Shown here in pieces: positions 42,466 through 51,964 of a stretch of 64,000 bases of DNA (its first letter is position 1; each line of letters opens with the position of its first letter). The notes below the pieces were generated by a model. The model saw nothing but the letters and a program-made list of their open reading frames with translations, searched no databases and was not told the DNA's origin. Made by a program: the position numbers and the translations under genes. The DNA is from Pseudomonas sp. ACN8 (GTDB taxonomy: Bacteria; Pseudomonadota; Gammaproteobacteria; Pseudomonadales; Pseudomonadaceae): assembly GCF_002303925.1 (NCBI RefSeq), contig NZ_MRCS01000029.1:1-64000 (forward strand), given 5' to 3'.

Positions 42466-43160
42466 TCTTCGACTACAACGTCATTTGGGAGGCCTTGCCG
42501 CTGTACCTCGGCGGCCTGGTGACCACCCTCAAACTGCTCGCGCTGTCGCTGTTCTTCGGCTTGCTGTGCGCCTTGCCGTTGGGCTTGATGCGCGTCTCGA
42601 AGAACTCGGTCGTCAACATGTCGGCCTGGCTCTACACCTACGTGATCCGCGGCACGCCGATGCTGGTGCAGTTGTTCCTGATCTACTACGGTCTGGCGCA
42701 GTTCGAAGCGGTACGTGAAAGCTTCCTCTGGCCGTGGCTGTCCAGCGCAACGTTCTGTGCGTGCCTGGCGTTCGCGATCAACACCAGCGCCTACACCGCC
42801 GAAATCATCGCCGGCAGCCTGCGCGCCACGCCGAACGGTGAGATCGAAGCGGCCAAGGCCATGGGCATGTCGCGGGTCAAGATGTACAAGCGCATCCTGC
42901 TGCCGTCGGCCTTGCGCCGGGCGCTGCCGCAGTACAGCAACGAAGTGATCATGATGCTGCAGACCACCAGTCTGGCGTCCATCGTGACCCTGATCGACAT
43001 CACCGGTGCCGCGCGCACGGTCAACGCCCAGTTTTACCTGCCGTTCGAGGCGTACATCACCGCCGGCGTGTTCTACCTGTGCCTGACCTTCATCCTGGTG
43101 AAACTGTTCAAGATGGCCGAGCGCCGCTGGCTGGGCTACCTGGCCCCGCGCAAGCACTGA
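42462..43160 (+). CDS. aotM: ABC transporter permease AotM
   Basis: A 232-residue HisM-type permease with an RGTPMLVQLFLIYYGL signature and the EAA loop EIEAAKAMGMSRVKMYKRILLP. It forms a heterodimer with AotQ. It is translationally coupled to aotQ by the ATGA overlap. P. aeruginosa has aotO next; here aotP follows directly 37 bases on. Confidence 0.92.
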   Translation: MIFDYNVIWEALPLYLGGLVTTLKLLALSLFFGLLCALPLGLMRVSKNSVVNMSAWLYTYVIRGTPMLVQLFLIYYGLAQFEAVRESFLWPWLSSATFCACLAFAINTSAYTAEIIAGSLRATPNGEIEAAKAMGMSRVKMYKRILLPSALRRALPQYSNEVIMMLQTTSLASIVTLIDITGAARTVNAQFYLPFEAYITAGVFYLCLTFILVKLFKMAERRWLGYLAPRKH

Positions 43161-43197
43161 ATACCACTGACTGACTGTTTTTGTGAGAACCGACAGC

Positions 43198-43962
43198 ATG
43201 TACAAACTTGAAGTCCAAGACCTGCATAAACGCTATGGCAGTCACGAAGTGCTCAAGGGCGTGTCCCTGAAAGCGGCAGCCGGCGATGTGATCAGCATCA
43301 TCGGTTCCAGTGGCTCCGGCAAAAGCACTTTCCTGCGCTGTATCAACCTGCTGGAGCAGCCGCACGCGGGCAAGATCCTGCTCAACAACGAAGAGTTGAA
43401 GCTGGTGGCGAACAAGGACGGCGCGCTGAAGGCGGCCGACCCGAAACAGCTGCAGCGCATGCGTTCACGCCTGTCGATGGTGTTCCAGCATTTCAACCTG
43501 TGGTCGCACATGACCGCGCTGGAAAACATCATGGAAGCGCCGGTGCACGTACTGGGCATGTCCAAGGCCGAAGCGCGCGAGAAAGCCGAACACTACCTGA
43601 ACAAGGTGGGCGTGGCTCATCGCAAAGACGCGTATCCGGGACACATGTCCGGTGGCGAGCAGCAGCGTGTGGCGATTGCCCGTGCGCTGGCGATGGAGCC
43701 TGAGGTGATGCTGTTCGACGAGCCCACTTCCGCACTCGACCCGGAGCTGGTCGGCGATGTGTTGAAAGTCATGCAGGCCCTGGCCCAGGAAGGCCGGACC
43801 ATGGTCGTGGTGACGCACGAAATGGGCTTCGCCCGCGAAGTGTCGAACCAGTTGGTGTTCCTGCACAAAGGTGTGGTCGAAGAAAGCGGCAACCCGCGCG
43901 AAGTGCTGGTGAACCCGCAATCGGAGCGTTTGCAGCAATTCCTGTCCGGTAGCTTGAAGTAA
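43198..43962 (+). CDS. aotP: ABC transporter ATPase AotP
   Basis: A 254-residue ATPase with Walker A GSSGSGKST, Q-loop MVFQHFNLW, signature MSGGEQQRVAIARAL, Walker B VMLFDEPTSALD and switch VVVTHEMGF. All motifs are intact. It powers arginine/ornithine import. ATG 43198 was chosen (MYKLEVQDLHKRYG); the 6-residue longer form is less likely. The intergenic aotO of P. aeruginosa is absent. Confidence 0.93.
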   Translation: MYKLEVQDLHKRYGSHEVLKGVSLKAAAGDVISIIGSSGSGKSTFLRCINLLEQPHAGKILLNNEELKLVANKDGALKAADPKQLQRMRSRLSMVFQHFNLWSHMTALENIMEAPVHVLGMSKAEAREKAEHYLNKVGVAHRKDAYPGHMSGGEQQRVAIARALAMEPEVMLFDEPTSALDPELVGDVLKVMQALAQEGRTMVVVTHEMGFAREVSNQLVFLHKGVVEESGNPREVLVNPQSERLQQFLSGSLK

Positions 43963-44027
43963 TCAGGACTGCCGTTGTGCACCGGGATAGTGCATGCTTC
44001 GCAATTTAGAGGCCGGCCCCGATCCCT

Positions 44028-44116
44028 TGTGGGAGCGAGCCTGCTCGCGAATGCGGTGTGACATTCAACACAGATGTCGACTGATCCACCGCATTCGCGA
44101 GCAGGCTCGCTCCCAC
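44028..44116. repeat. REP pair (inverted)
   Basis: TGTGGGAGCGAGCCTGCTCG and its inverse, about 40 bases apart, between aotP and argR. Confidence 0.92.
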
Positions 44117-44210
44117 ATTTAGATCTCTGTTGGTTTTGAGATTTGCGTTCATTTACGGGCTAGCATTGGCCCATGCCTTCATCACTGTTCTCCGCTTCGG
44201 ATTGCCCACC

Positions 44211-45191
44211 ATGACTGCCCATCGAATTGGTTTCCTGATTTGGCCCAGCACTAAAGCACTGACGCTTGCGCTGGCTGAGGAGGCCTTGCGTGTTGCCCAG
44301 CGTGTGCATCCGGACGTGGTTTACGAGTTGTCGTTCCTGCAGGCCGAGCCGCCGGCCGAAAGCGCCTGGCAATTGCCGGGTGAAGCGTGGACCGGCAAGC
44401 TCGAAAACTTCCAGAAACTGTTCCTGCTCGCGGACGAGCCGCCGACCGCATTGGCGCCAGCGCTCAGCAGTGCGCTCAAGCAACTGGTGCGTTCCGGTTG
44501 CGTGATCGGCGGTCTGTCGGCCGGTGTTTATCCGTTGGCGCAACTCGGTTTGCTCGACGGTTATCGCGCTGCCGTGCACTGGCGCTGGCAGGACGATTTC
44601 GCCGAGCGCTTTCCGAAGGTCATCGCCACCAGTCATCTGTTCGATTGGGATCGCGATCGCCTGACCGCGTGCGGCGGCCTGTCGGTGCTCGACCTGTTGC
44701 TGGCCGTACTGGCCCGCGACCATGGGGCGGAACTGGCCGGGGCGGTATCCGAAGAACTGGTGGTCGAGCGCATCCGCGAGGGCGGCGAACGCCAGCGTAT
44801 TCCGTTGCAGAACCGCCTCGGTTCCAGCCATCCGAAGCTCACACAAGCCGTGTTGCTGATGGAAGCCAACATCGAAGAGCCCCTGACCACGGACGAAATT
44901 GCCCAGCACGTTTGCGTGTCCCGTCGGCAACTGGAGCGCATCTTCAAGCAATATCTCAACCGTGTGCCAAGCCAGTATTACCTGGAACTGCGCCTGAACA
45001 AGGCTCGGCAGATGTTGATGCAAACCAGCAAGTCGATCATCCAGATCGGCTTGTCCTGTGGCTTCTCCTCGGGGCCGCACTTTTCCAGCGCCTATCGCAA
45101 TTTCTTCGGTGCCACGCCGCGGGAAGATCGCAACCAGCGGCGCAGCAGCAGCCCGTTCGAATTGTCATCGGTGCCGTCGGAGCGCGGTTGA
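44211..45191 (+). CDS. argR: Arginine-responsive regulator ArgR, AraC family
   Basis: A 326-residue AraC/XylS-type activator-repressor, unlike the E. coli ArgR. The N-terminal part is a DJ-1/PfpI-like glutamine-amidotransferase-fold sensor (HRIGFLIWPSTKALTLALAEE; VIGGLSAGVYPLAQLG), and the C-terminal HTH pair is LTTDEIAQHVCVSRRQLERIFKQYL and IIQIGLSCGFSSGPHFSSAYRNFFG. It controls arginine uptake and the aru genes; sites fitting its half-site occur upstream of aotJ and aruC here. The ATG at 44211 matches the P. aeruginosa protein length. Confidence 0.92.
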   Translation: MTAHRIGFLIWPSTKALTLALAEEALRVAQRVHPDVVYELSFLQAEPPAESAWQLPGEAWTGKLENFQKLFLLADEPPTALAPALSSALKQLVRSGCVIGGLSAGVYPLAQLGLLDGYRAAVHWRWQDDFAERFPKVIATSHLFDWDRDRLTACGGLSVLDLLLAVLARDHGAELAGAVSEELVVERIREGGERQRIPLQNRLGSSHPKLTQAVLLMEANIEEPLTTDEIAQHVCVSRRQLERIFKQYLNRVPSQYYLELRLNKARQMLMQTSKSIIQIGLSCGFSSGPHFSSAYRNFFGATPREDRNQRRSSSPFELSSVPSERG

Positions 45192-45208
45192 TCCGCGCCT
45201 GATCCCGA

Positions 45209-48200
45209 TTAATCTTCCGGTTCGGACGCCTCGGAAGTCGACATCTCCAATTCTGCCCGTTCGATCACTTCCTGAACTCCGAAGTCGACGCTGGTCAGCC
45301 TGAAATACTCGAGCAGGATTTGCAGGCTTTCTTCAGAGAACGGATTGCCCCGCAGGCTGATGCTTTCGGCGAGCTCCAGCGGCAGTTCGAGGAGGTCGGC
45401 GGGTATTTGGCTGATCGCGTTGTCGCTCAGGTCCACGGATTCCAGGCTCTTGAGTTGCAACAGTCCGGCGGGTAGTTCGGTGAGCCCGCAGTTGTCCAGT
45501 TGCAGGGTCGCCAGGTCTGTCATCTGGCTGATATCCGGAGCCAGTCCCAGCGGATTGTTTCTCAAGTCGATGAATTCCAGGCGGGCCATCTCCGCCAGGT
45601 TCAGGGCCGACTGCGGGGTCAGGGTGACGTTGCAGTCCAGGAGATTGAGCGACTTCAAATCGCTCATCCGGAAAATCGCCTCCGGGATATCGCCCAGCCT
45701 GAAGTCGTTGATAACGAGGGTCTTGAGTTTGGGGAAGCTCTCCAGGAACCCCGTGACACCTGTGGTCAGGCCGCTCTCGCTGCTCAGGTAAACCATGGAA
45801 ACATGGCTGAAATCTGCGCTAAGTATCGGCAGGCTACCGGTAATCCGCGTCTCCAGACTCAGGTCATAAGTAGTCGCTTGCAGCGTATCGTTGAAATCAT
45901 CCGGATCGGTTTCCCGGCGCCAGCAGCGTAGTACGGACTCTCTGAATGCGTCCCGCGTCGAATGTTCGATCAGCAGTTGCTGGGCAGTGAACGGTTGATT
46001 GCTGTGAGGGTGGACGGCTGGAATATTGCCGGTCCAGGCTGACAGGTCGTTTTCAAGGGTGGTGAGTTCGGCTTCCAGGCGGGTCAATGTGATTCGCCCC
46101 TCGTCCAGTGTGCCGGGTAACAGGAGCACGAATTTGCTGGCAACCTCACGGTCCAGCATGGGGTACAGCGCTTGCACGCGGTGGATGTCTCCTTCTTCGG
46201 CGTAGATACCGAAGTCCTGACGGGTCTGCTGGAAGTGCTGTTTGTGGCGTTCACGGGTTGCGCTTGAAAGTGGATTGTTGCCCAGGTTGATATCTCCCTG
46301 GGTGCTGCGCTGCAATGTGAACAGGGTGTCGGGTACCTCCTTGATCTGGTTGTCATGGAGCAGGGCGGTGCGCAGGCGCGGACGAGTCAACAAGTCGCGC
46401 GGAAGTTCAGTGATGCCTGTCTGCGATAAATCGATGTAATTCAAATCGGGCATGCTGCCGATATCAGGTGTCAGGCCCAAGGGGTTTTTGAGCAAGTTCA
46501 GAAAAGTCAACTGATGCAGGCCGGCAAGTGCGGTCTGGCTTTCGGGGCTGAGGGTAATCGCGCAATTGCTCAGAACGAGTTCTTCGAGTTGCAACGAGGA
46601 AACGGTGTCCGGCAAGTGGCCAAGGTTGACGTCGCGCAGTTTCAGGATGCGTAAACCTGTAAAACCGCGCAGAAACTCCTGCACGCCTCGCGTGGCACTA
46701 CTGCCATCCAGGGTCAGCATGGTGACGCCGCTGAATTCGGCGTCCAGTGTCGGCAATTGGCCGATGATCGGTTGGAAAAAGTTGAAGTCGACCGTTTCAA
46801 AAGCGGTCTCGGGGAGGGTCCATTGCTGGCGCCAACACTCGGCCAGACGGGTAGTGAATTGACGGCGGACCTGCTGTTGCGCAGCGAATTGCTCGGGCGT
46901 GATTCCGATTTGCGTGTCTGGAATGAACAGTGGAATTTGATTGCGCCAGGACGAAAGTGTCTCCAGGAGTTGCGCGTGTTGAGTCATGAGCCGACTCAGC
47001 TCTGCTCGCAGCCCGTTGGGGTGTTGCTGCAAGCGTTCGACGAAGGCGTCGAGTTCTTCGGCGGATAGATGGGGAAACAGTGTCTGCGCCCGGGTTTGCA
47101 AGGTGGGTGTGTTGCCTGGGATTCGACGATACCCGTCACTGCCACCAAGCAAGCGCATCACCTTTGGGTCGTAGGTGGGTTTGAGGTTGGGGTGTTGAAT
47201 CAGCAGCGCGCGCAATGCATCACGGCTCAAGGCGTGCTGGCGAATCAACTGTTTGAGCCGTTCACCTTCACCGATATGAAGATTCAGGGCGGTACGTTCG
47301 CTGTCCGGCATGGCCTGTAGCAGGCAGGTGTAAAGCGAGCCCATGCCGCTGAGTTCTTCGCCATCATGATCGAACGGCTGATACGAGCCTTCTTCATTGA
47401 GCACCAGTACTTTGCGGTCGGGCGCTTCGACGCTGCCAAGGCTGTCAATGAGGAGACCCTCATGGGAGTACTGGCGGATTTCCAACCGTAGCTGTCCCGT
47501 CCAGCCTGGCAGTTTTTCCAGGGTGTGCAAGGCCAGCCGGTCGGTGTCGAGGTTGTTCTCGGTCGATGGCAAATCAAGCCCCTCGTAGGCGCGTGTCACG
47601 CGCACTTGCAAGCGGGCCTCCCGGCTCAGCTCGGCTAATCGAGGGGGGACGGTTGCGTTTTTCAACTGCTGCAGTTCCAGGTCGCTTGCTGTGTCCACAA
47701 TCGCTTGTGCAACGCTGCGTGGCAGTCCGGGCTCGGCATCCATGACCACTTGTACAGCTGCGCGAGCGCCACCTTCGAGTCTGCGGTAACGCTGGTCGAA
47801 CAGGCGTTGCCGTTTCTGTTCGGCAAGTTGCGAGAGTATCTGGCGCAACCGCTGCGTCCGGTTTTCCAGGCCCGGGGAGGAGTGGCCGAATTCTTCACCC
47901 ATCAACGTTCTGGCTTCGCTGTCCGACAGGGTCAGGAGAACTGTTTTCAGCAGGTCACCATCGGTGAGGCGGGCGGTATCGATTTGCACCACGGGCACAT
48001 CGCGCGCCGGGCTTTGCCAAAGGGTTTGCGCTTTGTCGTCGATCAGTCGCAGGCCTTTGTCTGCTGGCCAGTAGCCGTTTTCATTAAGCAGTTCCAGCTG
48101 TGTCACGGGATCTGCCTTGAGGAAATGTTCCGGCTGGTCGCTGCCGATCTGATCGATAAAGGCTTGTATGTCCTGATCGATCCCGAAGCGTACGAGTGTG

Positions 48201-50239
48201 TCGGCCAATAGCGGCGGCACCTGTTCGGCATTCACATGCATCTTGCGCAGGACATCTTCGTGGCTGCCGCTGATGTCGAGGATGCGCTCGCGGGTGCTGG
48301 CTGGAAATCGCTGCATGTCCGGGCCGACACGGTGCAATACGGTGGCCTGGTTCCAGCTCAACGGCTGGTCGAGCTCGGTTTGCCAGGCACCGCTGCCGTT
48401 GTGTCGCAGTTGTGGTTTGTAGGCGTCAGGGCGGGTGGGGTGGTCGATGCGGTATTTGCCGGTTAGCGGATCTTTGCTCACGGCGTAGTGTTTGGTTTCC
48501 AGGGGCAGCAGGGTTTGGCCTTGATGTGGGTGCAGCCCCAGCTCATCCGGTTTTGCATCCTTGGGTAACACCGCGGGGTGTTCATAGGTGGTCAGGTCGG
48601 GCTGCCAGTAGCGGGTGTCGCCGTTCGGGCGTTTTACCGAATTGAAGCGGTCGATGAATTCAACGATCTCCCGAGGCAATACCGAGCGAAATTCCCCGGC
48701 CGCGATCGCGCCACCTGCGGCAAAGGTTCCCAGTTGCACCACGGACTCCACCACACCCATCAGGTGCCCGAAGGCCTCGCGACTCTGCCCTTCGGCCCAG
48801 TCGACCACGCTTTCGAAGGTTTCGTCGAGCAACTGGTAGGCCATGTAGCCCAGCATCAGTTCGCCGAGAAACGGCACGAATGGCAGCGCGACGAAAGCGG
48901 CGATGTTCAGCAGCGCCGAGGCGATTTCCGTGAAGGAATCCCACAGCGCCCAACGGGCTTTCTGGTCGACCGTTGCAGTGGACACCGCGATCACCCGCGC
49001 ATCGTTGAGGATCTTGTTGAGCTTGCTCTGGTAGAGGTGAGTCCACAGTTCTGCTGTGACAGGCGTTGCCACGATCTGCAGATCCGCACGGGGGTTGGGT
49101 TGTTCCCGCCAGGTCGGACGAGAATCGCCTGGCTGGACCGGTTGCCAGGTGATCGGGGCAAGCAGGTTGTTCAACTGAGCGAAAAAGTGGCCGCGATCCT
49201 CATGGTTAATGAAGCGGCTGAAAAACTGTTGATAGGCGGGGGCGCGAAGGCGCTGGCCCAGTTCCTCGGCGAAGGCTGCGGACGATGGGTATTCCTTGAT
49301 CGGCTGTTCGGGGTCGCCCGGTATATAAGCCACCACGCGAACCACTTCCCGGGCGCGCTCCAGGTCCGGGGCAAACAGCAGGATGCCGGTCAGGCGCGCG
49401 TTGAGGATCGTCAGATCATGACAGCGCCATGGCTGCCTGTGCAGGCGCAGATGCGGCAGGTTGTCGAGCAGACCGAGAATCAGGCTGTGGGTGTCGTTGC
49501 CCAGGTTTTTTTGCATCTGTGCCAGGTGCAATGCAGCGGTGATTGCGGATTTCTGGCTGTCGCGGATTTTTCCTTGCAGGACCGCCGCGACCACCGGGTT
49601 GCTGATGCCCAGATTGTCTTCCAGATAGGTTTTATAGCGCTGGCCAATGTCCAGCTCCCGGCACATACCGGTAAATACCGTCACAGGCATTTTTTTCAGG
49701 ATCTGCGGCAAGGTCAGGAATTGCCCGTCGGAAGACGGTGCTGTGATGTACGTCGAGGCAGGCTCGAAGGCATCTGCGCGGGTCTCGGCAGTTTCGAAAT
49801 TGTGCAGTGCGGCGTCCAGCAGCGATACCGTCCAGATGCGCGCAGCGCCCGACTTCAGTCGTAACCACGGCAGGTGATCAGGTAGATAGAGGCGCAAAAA
49901 CGTTTCGCGCACATTCAGATCCAGGCCGAAGCGGCGCTTGATTTCGGCCTGGAGCAGCGGTTCGGCGAAATCCGCGGGGTTTTGCAGGTTGGCCAGCGCC
50001 TTGTCGACCTGGTTCTGGCTGGCGACCTGTCGGGCGATCAGCCTGGTGAGTTCCGTGTGGTGATGTTTCGACGCAGTCTTTAGTCCGGCGGGCAGAGCGG
50101 GGGTGATGTTGCGCAGCGCCTCGCGTCTATGGGGTGCCGCCTGGTGGAGCCAGGAGGGGATGACATTCTGCAGGTGCTGGAAGTGAGCGTCGGGTCTGAA
50201 AGCGTCGGAGGCAACAGTGGCAGTAGATTCGGTAGTCAT
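45209..50239 (-). CDS. Giant DUF6543 / leucine-rich-repeat effector-like protein
   Basis: About 1676 residues from ATG 50239 (an in-frame ATG at 50308 is the alternative). The N-terminal ~600 residues resemble DUF6543 dermonecrotic-toxin-like proteins of pseudomonads, with a hydrophobic pair (ALLNIAAFVALPFVPFLGELMLGYMAYQLL) near residue 450. The last ~560 residues hold two homologous modules, about 1120-1400 and 1430-1676, each a CW-containing lead segment and LRRs of the LxxLxLxxxxLTxLP kind, such as LEFIDLRNNPLGLAPDI. The protein ends after the LRRs, with no C-terminal NEL ubiquitin-ligase domain recognised. It lies between argR and aruC, divergent from aruC. Export and target are unknown. 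Confidence 0.75.
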   Translation of the reverse strand: MTTESTATVASDAFRPDAHFQHLQNVIPSWLHQAAPHRREALRNITPALPAGLKTASKHHHTELTRLIARQVASQNQVDKALANLQNPADFAEPLLQAEIKRRFGLDLNVRETFLRLYLPDHLPWLRLKSGAARIWTVSLLDAALHNFETAETRADAFEPASTYITAPSSDGQFLTLPQILKKMPVTVFTGMCRELDIGQRYKTYLEDNLGISNPVVAAVLQGKIRDSQKSAITAALHLAQMQKNLGNDTHSLILGLLDNLPHLRLHRQPWRCHDLTILNARLTGILLFAPDLERAREVVRVVAYIPGDPEQPIKEYPSSAAFAEELGQRLRAPAYQQFFSRFINHEDRGHFFAQLNNLLAPITWQPVQPGDSRPTWREQPNPRADLQIVATPVTAELWTHLYQSKLNKILNDARVIAVSTATVDQKARWALWDSFTEIASALLNIAAFVALPFVPFLGELMLGYMAYQLLDETFESVVDWAEGQSREAFGHLMGVVESVVQLGTFAAGGAIAAGEFRSVLPREIVEFIDRFNSVKRPNGDTRYWQPDLTTYEHPAVLPKDAKPDELGLHPHQGQTLLPLETKHYAVSKDPLTGKYRIDHPTRPDAYKPQLRHNGSGAWQTELDQPLSWNQATVLHRVGPDMQRFPASTRERILDISGSHEDVLRKMHVNAEQVPPLLADTLVRFGIDQDIQAFIDQIGSDQPEHFLKADPVTQLELLNENGYWPADKGLRLIDDKAQTLWQSPARDVPVVQIDTARLTDGDLLKTVLLTLSDSEARTLMGEEFGHSSPGLENRTQRLRQILSQLAEQKRQRLFDQRYRRLEGGARAAVQVVMDAEPGLPRSVAQAIVDTASDLELQQLKNATVPPRLAELSREARLQVRVTRAYEGLDLPSTENNLDTDRLALHTLEKLPGWTGQLRLEIRQYSHEGLLIDSLGSVEAPDRKVLVLNEEGSYQPFDHDGEELSGMGSLYTCLLQAMPDSERTALNLHIGEGERLKQLIRQHALSRDALRALLIQHPNLKPTYDPKVMRLLGGSDGYRRIPGNTPTLQTRAQTLFPHLSAEELDAFVERLQQHPNGLRAELSRLMTQHAQLLETLSSWRNQIPLFIPDTQIGITPEQFAAQQQVRRQFTTRLAECWRQQWTLPETAFETVDFNFFQPIIGQLPTLDAEFSGVTMLTLDGSSATRGVQEFLRGFTGLRILKLRDVNLGHLPDTVSSLQLEELVLSNCAITLSPESQTALAGLHQLTFLNLLKNPLGLTPDIGSMPDLNYIDLSQTGITELPRDLLTRPRLRTALLHDNQIKEVPDTLFTLQRSTQGDINLGNNPLSSATRERHKQHFQQTRQDFGIYAEEGDIHRVQALYPMLDREVASKFVLLLPGTLDEGRITLTRLEAELTTLENDLSAWTGNIPAVHPHSNQPFTAQQLLIEHSTRDAFRESVLRCWRRETDPDDFNDTLQATTYDLSLETRITGSLPILSADFSHVSMVYLSSESGLTTGVTGFLESFPKLKTLVINDFRLGDIPEAIFRMSDLKSLNLLDCNVTLTPQSALNLAEMARLEFIDLRNNPLGLAPDISQMTDLATLQLDNCGLTELPAGLLQLKSLESVDLSDNAISQIPADLLELPLELAESISLRGNPFSEESLQILLEYFRLTSVDFGVQEVIERAELEMSTSEASEPED

Positions 50240-50402
50240 GGGGGCAGTGGCCGTTGGCTTTGAAAGGCCACTAGGAAAACCCGCGAACCTGGACGCTGTG
50301 CGGTACATATTTACCGCACTCCGACCATTGCCATGGGTTACAACGCAGCAAGCCTGCCGCAAACGCCCGTCGCCAGTTAAACTGCGCCTTTGCGACCCTA
50401 TA

Positions 50403-50418
50403 TGTCGCATTGCCGTAA
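50403..50418 (+). promoter_or_regulatory. ArgR half-site A upstream of aruC
   Basis: TGTCGCATTGCCGTAA fits TGTCGC-N8-AA exactly and lies 131-146 bases before the aruC ATG. A looser TGCGCC half-site lies about 20 bases upstream. Confidence 0.7.
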
Positions 50419-50453
50419 ACCCGGGAAAATCCGGGGTTTGCGCTATAAGAAGT

Positions 50454-50469
50454 TGTCGCTTGGCGGCAA
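50454..50469 (+). promoter_or_regulatory. ArgR half-site B upstream of aruC
   Basis: TGTCGCTTGGCGGCAA, again TGTCGC-N8-AA, 51 bases downstream of site A. Confidence 0.7.
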
Positions 50470-50548
50470 GGCCGGGCTGAAAACTGTCCTTACAATCCTC
50501 ACCAAGCTCGCCAGTTTCAGGCGAGTGTTTTCTCTTCAGGAGACTCCG

Positions 50549-51769
50549 ATGTCCGTTGAGCACGCTGCGGTACAACGCGCCGATTTCGATCAGGTAATGG
50601 TTCCCAACTATGCGCCTGCCGCATTCATTCCTGTGCGTGGCGCCGGTTCCCGCGTTTGGGACCAGTCCGGCCGCGAGCTGATCGACTTCGCCGGCGGGAT
50701 TGCCGTCAACGTATTGGGTCACGCGCATCCGGCGCTGGTCGGTGCCTTGACCGAGCAGGCGAACAAGCTGTGGCACGTGTCCAACGTGTTCACCAATGAG
50801 CCGGCCCTGCGCCTGGCGCATAAACTGGTCGACGCCACCTTTGCCGACCGCGCCTTCTTCTGCAACTCCGGCGCCGAAGCCAACGAGGCCGCTTTCAAGC
50901 TGGCCCGTCGCGTCGGCTTCGACCGTTTCGGCAGCGAGAAGTACGAAATCATTGCGGCGCTCAACAGTTTCCACGGCCGTACCCTGTTCACCGTGAACGT
51001 CGGCGGTCAGTCGAAGTACTCCGACGGTTTCGGTCCGAAAATCACCGGCATCACCCATGTGCCGTACAACGATCTGGCTGCACTGAAAGCTGCCATTTCC
51101 GACAAGACTTGCGCTGTGGTGCTGGAACCGATCCAGGGCGAAAGCGGTGTGATCCCGGCTGAACTGGAATACCTGCAAGGTGCCCGCGAGCTCTGCACCG
51201 CGCACAACGCGCTGCTGATTTTCGACGAAGTGCAAACCGGCATGGGCCGTACCGGCCATCTGTTCGCCTACCAGCATTACGGCGTGATCCCGGACATCCT
51301 GACCAGCGCCAAGAGCCTGGGCGGCGGTTTCCCGATCGCGGCGATGCTGACCACCGAAGACCTGGCCAAGCACCTGGTCGTCGGCACCCACGGCACCACT
51401 TACGGCGGCAACCCGCTGGCGTGCGCTGTCGCGGAAGCTGTGATCGACGTGATCAACACCCCTGAAGTGCTGGCCGGCGTCAACGCCAAGCACGACAAGT
51501 TCAAGGCCCGCCTTGAGCAGATCGGCGAGAAGTACGGGCTGTTCACCAAGGTCCGCGGCATGGGCCTGTTGATCGGTTGCGTGCTGAGCGATGCCTGGAA
51601 AGGCAAGGCCAAGGACATCTTCAATGCCGCTGAGCAAGAAGGCCTGATGGTCCTGCAAGCCGGCCCGGACGTGGTGCGTTTCGCCCCGAGCCTGGTGGTG
51701 GAAGACGCCGATATCGATGCCGGTCTGGACCGATTCGAACGTGCCGCGGCAAAACTGACGCAAGCCTGA
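50549..51769 (+). CDS. aruC: Succinylornithine/acetylornithine aminotransferase AruC
   Basis: A 406-residue class III PLP enzyme. The PLP lysine is K255 in TSAKSLGGGFPI, preceded by IFDEVQTGMGRTG, with FCNSGAEANEAAFKLAR and FHGRTLFTVNVGGQ. It transaminates N2-succinylornithine to the semialdehyde in the AST pathway and also serves acetylornithine. CAGGAGA precedes the ATG at 50549. ArgR half-sites lie in the promoter. A terminator (51779-51816) and a REP pair separate it from aruF. Confidence 0.95.
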   Translation: MSVEHAAVQRADFDQVMVPNYAPAAFIPVRGAGSRVWDQSGRELIDFAGGIAVNVLGHAHPALVGALTEQANKLWHVSNVFTNEPALRLAHKLVDATFADRAFFCNSGAEANEAAFKLARRVGFDRFGSEKYEIIAALNSFHGRTLFTVNVGGQSKYSDGFGPKITGITHVPYNDLAALKAAISDKTCAVVLEPIQGESGVIPAELEYLQGARELCTAHNALLIFDEVQTGMGRTGHLFAYQHYGVIPDILTSAKSLGGGFPIAAMLTTEDLAKHLVVGTHGTTYGGNPLACAVAEAVIDVINTPEVLAGVNAKHDKFKARLEQIGEKYGLFTKVRGMGLLIGCVLSDAWKGKAKDIFNAAEQEGLMVLQAGPDVVRFAPSLVVEDADIDAGLDRFERAAAKLTQA

Positions 51770-51778
51770 TAGACCCTT

Positions 51779-51816
51779 CGACGCCTGCCAGTCAGGCGTC
51801 GAACCGAATTTTTTAT
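51779..51816 (+). terminator. Terminator/attenuator between aruC and aruF
   Basis: CGACGCCTG, 5-base loop, CAGGCGTCG, followed by AACCGAATTTTTT. Confidence 0.85.
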
Positions 51817-51831
51817 GCCGGCCCCGCTTTT

Positions 51832-51915
51832 CTGTAGGAGCGAGCCTGCTCGCGATGGTGGATCAGGCGACATCATTGTTGCTGATCCACCATCGCGAGC
51901 AGGCTCGCTCCTACA
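51832..51915. repeat. REP pair with extended palindrome
   Basis: CTGTAGGAGCGAGCCTGCTC and its inverse; the spacer itself continues the symmetry (GATGGTGGATCAG and CTGATCCACCATC), giving one long hairpin. Confidence 0.93.
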
Positions 51916-51964
51916 AGGGGCCGGCTTATTTTCCTCAAAAGAGTTAAGAGAAAGGAGTGACACC

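Noticed and set aside
50240..51763. N-terminal extension of the giant LRR reading frame across aruC
   Set aside because: The frame stays open by chance antisense to aruC; the real start is at or near 50239-50308.
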